This document shows, piece by piece, positions 5,466 through 7,489 of a stretch of 7,489 nucleotides of DNA (positions are counted from its first letter, which is position 1; each line of letters opens with the position of its first letter). Below the pieces are notes generated by a model. The model had not been told where the DNA came from. It saw only the letters and a list, made by a program, of their open reading frames with translations, and made no database searches. Position numbers and translations under genes: made by a program. Origin of the DNA: Candidatus Zixiibacteriota bacterium (GTDB lineage: Bacteria; Zixibacteria; MSB-5A5; GN15; PGXB01); assembly GCA_003641425.1 (NCBI GenBank), contig QNAH01000130.1, positions 1 through 7,489 on the forward strand, written 5' to 3'.

Positions 5466-6437
5466 TTATCCCAGCCATCGTGCCGCATCGAGCGCATGAT
5501 AGGTGATTATGATATCCGCTCCGGCTCGTTTAATAGAATTGAGTATCTCGAGTGTCAATCGTTTTTCATCGGCCAAGTTATTCTGTGCCGCCACTTTGAC
5601 CATCGAATATTCACCGCTGACATTATAGGCGGCAACCGGGACGGCGAATTCGCTTCTGGCGGCGGCGATGATATCCAGATATGAAAGGGCTGGTTTTACC
5701 ATGACAATATCGGCCCCTTCGGCGAGGTCGAGTTCGATCTCCTTGAGAGCCTCGATGGCATTGGCTGGATCCATCTGGTAGGTTTGCCGATCACCAAATT
5801 GCGGGGCGGAATCGACGGCATCTCGGAATGGCCCGTAAAAGGCCGAACAGTACTTCGCCGAATAAGCCATAATAATAGTGTCGGTAAATCCGTTTTCATC
5901 GAGCGCCGACCTGATAGCCCCGACCCGCCCATCCATCATATCCGATGGTGCCACTATATCGGCTCCGGCGTTAGCATGGCTGACGGCCTGACAGGCCAGT
6001 ATTTCAAGGGTGGCGTCGTTATCCACTTCATTGTCTTTGACGATACCGCAGTGACCGTGGTCGGTGTATCCACACAGGCAAACATCGGTAATAACCACGA
6101 TCTCGGGATTATGCGTTTTTATCTCCGAAACTGCTTTTTGAATAATTCCATCAGCCTTCAAAGACATTGAACCGGTAGAATCTTTTTTTGCAGGTGTTCC
6201 AAACAGCAGTACTGCCGGAATACCGAGTTTGAAAGCCTCGTCCGCCTTGCCGGCGATATCTTTCAGCGGGTAATTATATATTCCCGGCATGCTTTTAATT
6301 GGCGCAGCTTCGTTGATAATCTCACTTACAAAAAGCGGGTATATAAGATTCGATGGATGCAAACGTGTTTCGCGCACCAGCCGCCTGAGGGACTCGCTTT
6401 TCCTCAACCTGCGCGGTCGTGAAATTGGAAATGTCAT
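5466..6437 (-). CDS. hemB: Porphobilinogen synthase (delta-aminolevulinic acid dehydratase)
   Basis: HemB condenses two 5-aminolevulinate molecules to porphobilinogen, the first shared step to uroporphyrinogen III, siroheme, heme and cobalamin; it is cytosolic and usually octameric. The 323 residues are full family length. The zinc-binding cysteines are present in TDVCLCGYTDHGHCG (C120, C122, C130), so this is the zinc-dependent type, not the Asp-rich magnesium type. The two active-site lysines are K195 (MAYSAKYCSAFYGPFRDA) and K248 (VMVKPALSYLD), the latter forming the Schiff base. DRQTYQMDPAN (216-226) and the C-terminal KRAGADIIITYHA (303-315) are also characteristic. The start overlaps the stop of the cobA-hemD gene in ATGA, with GGGGGT four bases upstream as ribosome binding site, so the two genes are translationally coupled. 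It ends about 30 bases from the shared terminator. Confidence 0.97.
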   Translation of the reverse strand: MTFPISRPRRLRKSESLRRLVRETRLHPSNLIYPLFVSEIINEAAPIKSMPGIYNYPLKDIAGKADEAFKLGIPAVLLFGTPAKKDSTGSMSLKADGIIQKAVSEIKTHNPEIVVITDVCLCGYTDHGHCGIVKDNEVDNDATLEILACQAVSHANAGADIVAPSDMMDGRVGAIRSALDENGFTDTIIMAYSAKYCSAFYGPFRDAVDSAPQFGDRQTYQMDPANAIEALKEIELDLAEGADIVMVKPALSYLDIIAAARSEFAVPVAAYNVSGEYSMVKVAAQNNLADEKRLTLEILNSIKRAGADIIITYHALDAARWLG

Positions 6438-7489
6438 TTTACCCCCATTGATTTATTTGAATAATGTTCGACAATTTTCGCAATTAAGCCCGGAACGCTG
6501 TGCTCCTCGGCCTCAAGAGTCACTTTTATACCAAGTGCATTTATCCTTTTTGTGGTCGATGGCCCGATCGATATGACTTCTGCATTTTTAATCAATGCCG
6601 CCATTTCTTCATCGGTCAATAATTCACGCAGGGCATCCGCGGTGGAGGCGCTGGTGAAAGTGATTATATCAGGCAGGTGTTCGAATAATCTTTCCTTAAA
6701 TCCGTCGGGCCATTTGGTATAGGCCGTATTATAACAAGTGATGGGGAAAACATTTGCACCCTCGGCTGATAGTCTTTTTTCGATACGGTCATCGGCGAGG
6801 TTGCCGCGGATTCTCAGGACATTTATATTTTTTAAATTTGTATGGGCGCAAAACTCATCGGCCAATGACCTGGTTGTGGCCTTTTTCGGTATAAAATCAG
6901 CCTTGAGATGTACCTCTTCCAAGGCTCTCGCGGTGCCGTGACCAACCGCGGCTATCTTAAAATTGGCCAACTGCCGGACATCGCCGATCTTTTCTATAAA
7001 CTGTTTGATAAAATACCTGACTCCGTTTTCGCTGGTCAGGATCAGCCAGTTTTCCCGAGCATTTAAATCGGAGATAGCGCTCCAGCCGGCATCATCGTAA
7101 TATTCTGAAGTTGCAATTGTCGGATAGGGAAGGACCTCGGCGCCGAGATTACGGAGAATACGGTACATATCACGGGCCTGGTCGGCCGGACGAGTCACCA
7201 TCACGCGGACACCAAAAAGCGGACCCTCGCCGTACCATTCCATCAATGGTCCCAGACTGACAGTCTCACCTATAACAAAAAGGGCCGGCGGGCGGATATT
7301 CTCTCGCTTAACCAGTTGCGGCATATCTTTAAGGATCGTTGTCATTGTCCGCTGGGTGGGGAAAGTTCCGCGTTCGATTACCGCCATCGGCGATTCCGGT
7401 GACATTCCATGCGTGATTAAGTTTCCAACAATATTTTCGATCTCACCGACGCCCATATATATCACTACGGTACCGTTGCGGGCTTTGGC
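6434..7489 (-). CDS. cobA-hemD: Uroporphyrinogen-III C-methyltransferase / uroporphyrinogen-III synthase fusion (C-terminal part)
   Basis: A bifunctional enzyme: HemD closes hydroxymethylbilane to uroporphyrinogen III and CobA (SUMT) methylates it twice to precorrin-2, the entry to siroheme, cobalamin and the alternative heme route. The frame is open to the right edge, leaving 351 visible residues. Residues 1-88 are the end of the methyltransferase: NGTVVIYMGV (5-14), PMAVIERGTFPTQRTM (34-49) and IRPPALFVIGETVSL (65-79). The linker WYGEGPLFG leads into HemD (about 91-345), with VRVMVTRP (94-101) opening the first lobe and ITFTSASTADAL and VISIGPSTTKRI in the second. The GTG or ATG codons near 7465 are internal to the methyltransferase, not the start, because the upstream codons continue the family sequence. 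The stop overlaps the hemB start by four bases. Such fusions are common in anaerobes, often beside hemC, which may lie beyond the edge. Confidence 0.93.
   Translation of the reverse strand, partial: AKARNGTVVIYMGVGEIENIVGNLITHGMSPESPMAVIERGTFPTQRTMTTILKDMPQLVKRENIRPPALFVIGETVSLGPLMEWYGEGPLFGVRVMVTRPADQARDMYRILRNLGAEVLPYPTIATSEYYDDAGWSAISDLNARENWLILTSENGVRYFIKQFIEKIGDVRQLANFKIAAVGHGTARALEEVHLKADFIPKKATTRSLADEFCAHTNLKNINVLRIRGNLADDRIEKRLSAEGANVFPITCYNTAYTKWPDGFKERLFEHLPDIITFTSASTADALRELLTDEEMAALIKNAEVISIGPSTTKRINALGIKVTLEAEEHSVPGLIAKIVEHYSNKSMGVK

Noticed and set aside
5784..6170. Rightward 128-codon open frame inside hemB
   Set aside because: It is antisense to the zinc and lysine motifs of hemB and has no homology features of its own.
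1..7489. CRISPR array, tRNA/rRNA, insertion sequence or prophage elements
   Set aside because: I saw no regularly spaced repeats, no cloverleaf-like or rRNA sequence, no transposase or integrase motifs and no terminal repeats; the coding regions look like ordinary core metabolism.

Overview
The window looks like a chromosomal piece of a bacterium that respires sulfate. The evidence is a dissimilatory-type ATP sulfurylase (sat, cut by the left edge) that points away from a QmoC subunit, the membrane arm of the complex that passes quinol electrons to APS reductase. A YeiH-family 'sulfate exporter' membrane protein lies further along the qmoC strand. The right end holds tetrapyrrole genes (cobA-hemD fusion, hemB), whose products lead to siroheme, the cofactor of dissimilatory sulfite reductase. 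This fits Desulfobacterota or another lineage with the same pathway. The window has no phylogenetic marker strong enough to name the phylum.

Layout: (1) 1-757, minus strand: sat, N-terminal 252 residues. (2) 758-1333: an AT-rich divergent control region. It has one sigma70-like promoter for each gene (each TTGACA with 17-base spacing). It also has a family of TTGTGA-N6-TCACAA-like palindromes: one perfect copy in the sat leader, one degenerate copy inside the sat promoter, one copy with a single mismatch just upstream of the qmoC -35, and a half-site 21 bases further upstream. This motif is typical of the NADH-sensing repressor Rex and of CRP/FNR-type regulators such as HcpR. The middle of the region is a GC-richer island that I cannot identify. 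(3) 1337-5363, plus strand: qmoC, a nucleotide-kinase-like protein with a degenerate P-loop and a BON-like C-terminus, a long-form YeiH transporter with its own promoter, and a 94-residue single-span membrane protein 13 bases downstream of it. (4) About 5395-5433: a hairpin that can serve as a terminator in both directions between the converging gene sets. (5) 5466-7489, minus strand: a cobA-hemD fusion (cut by the right edge) overlapping hemB by four bases.

How the genes work together: Sat activates sulfate to APS, and QmoC carries quinol electrons to the APS-reducing step. The YeiH protein may move sulfate, sulfite or another sulfur oxyanion, but its substrate and direction are unproven. 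HemB and CobA/HemD feed siroheme synthesis. The main points of interest are a shared redox-type operator set that appears to tie sat and qmoC together, a qmoC with no qmoA or qmoB directly upstream, and the unusual kinase-like/BON protein placed between the electron-transfer subunit and the transporter.
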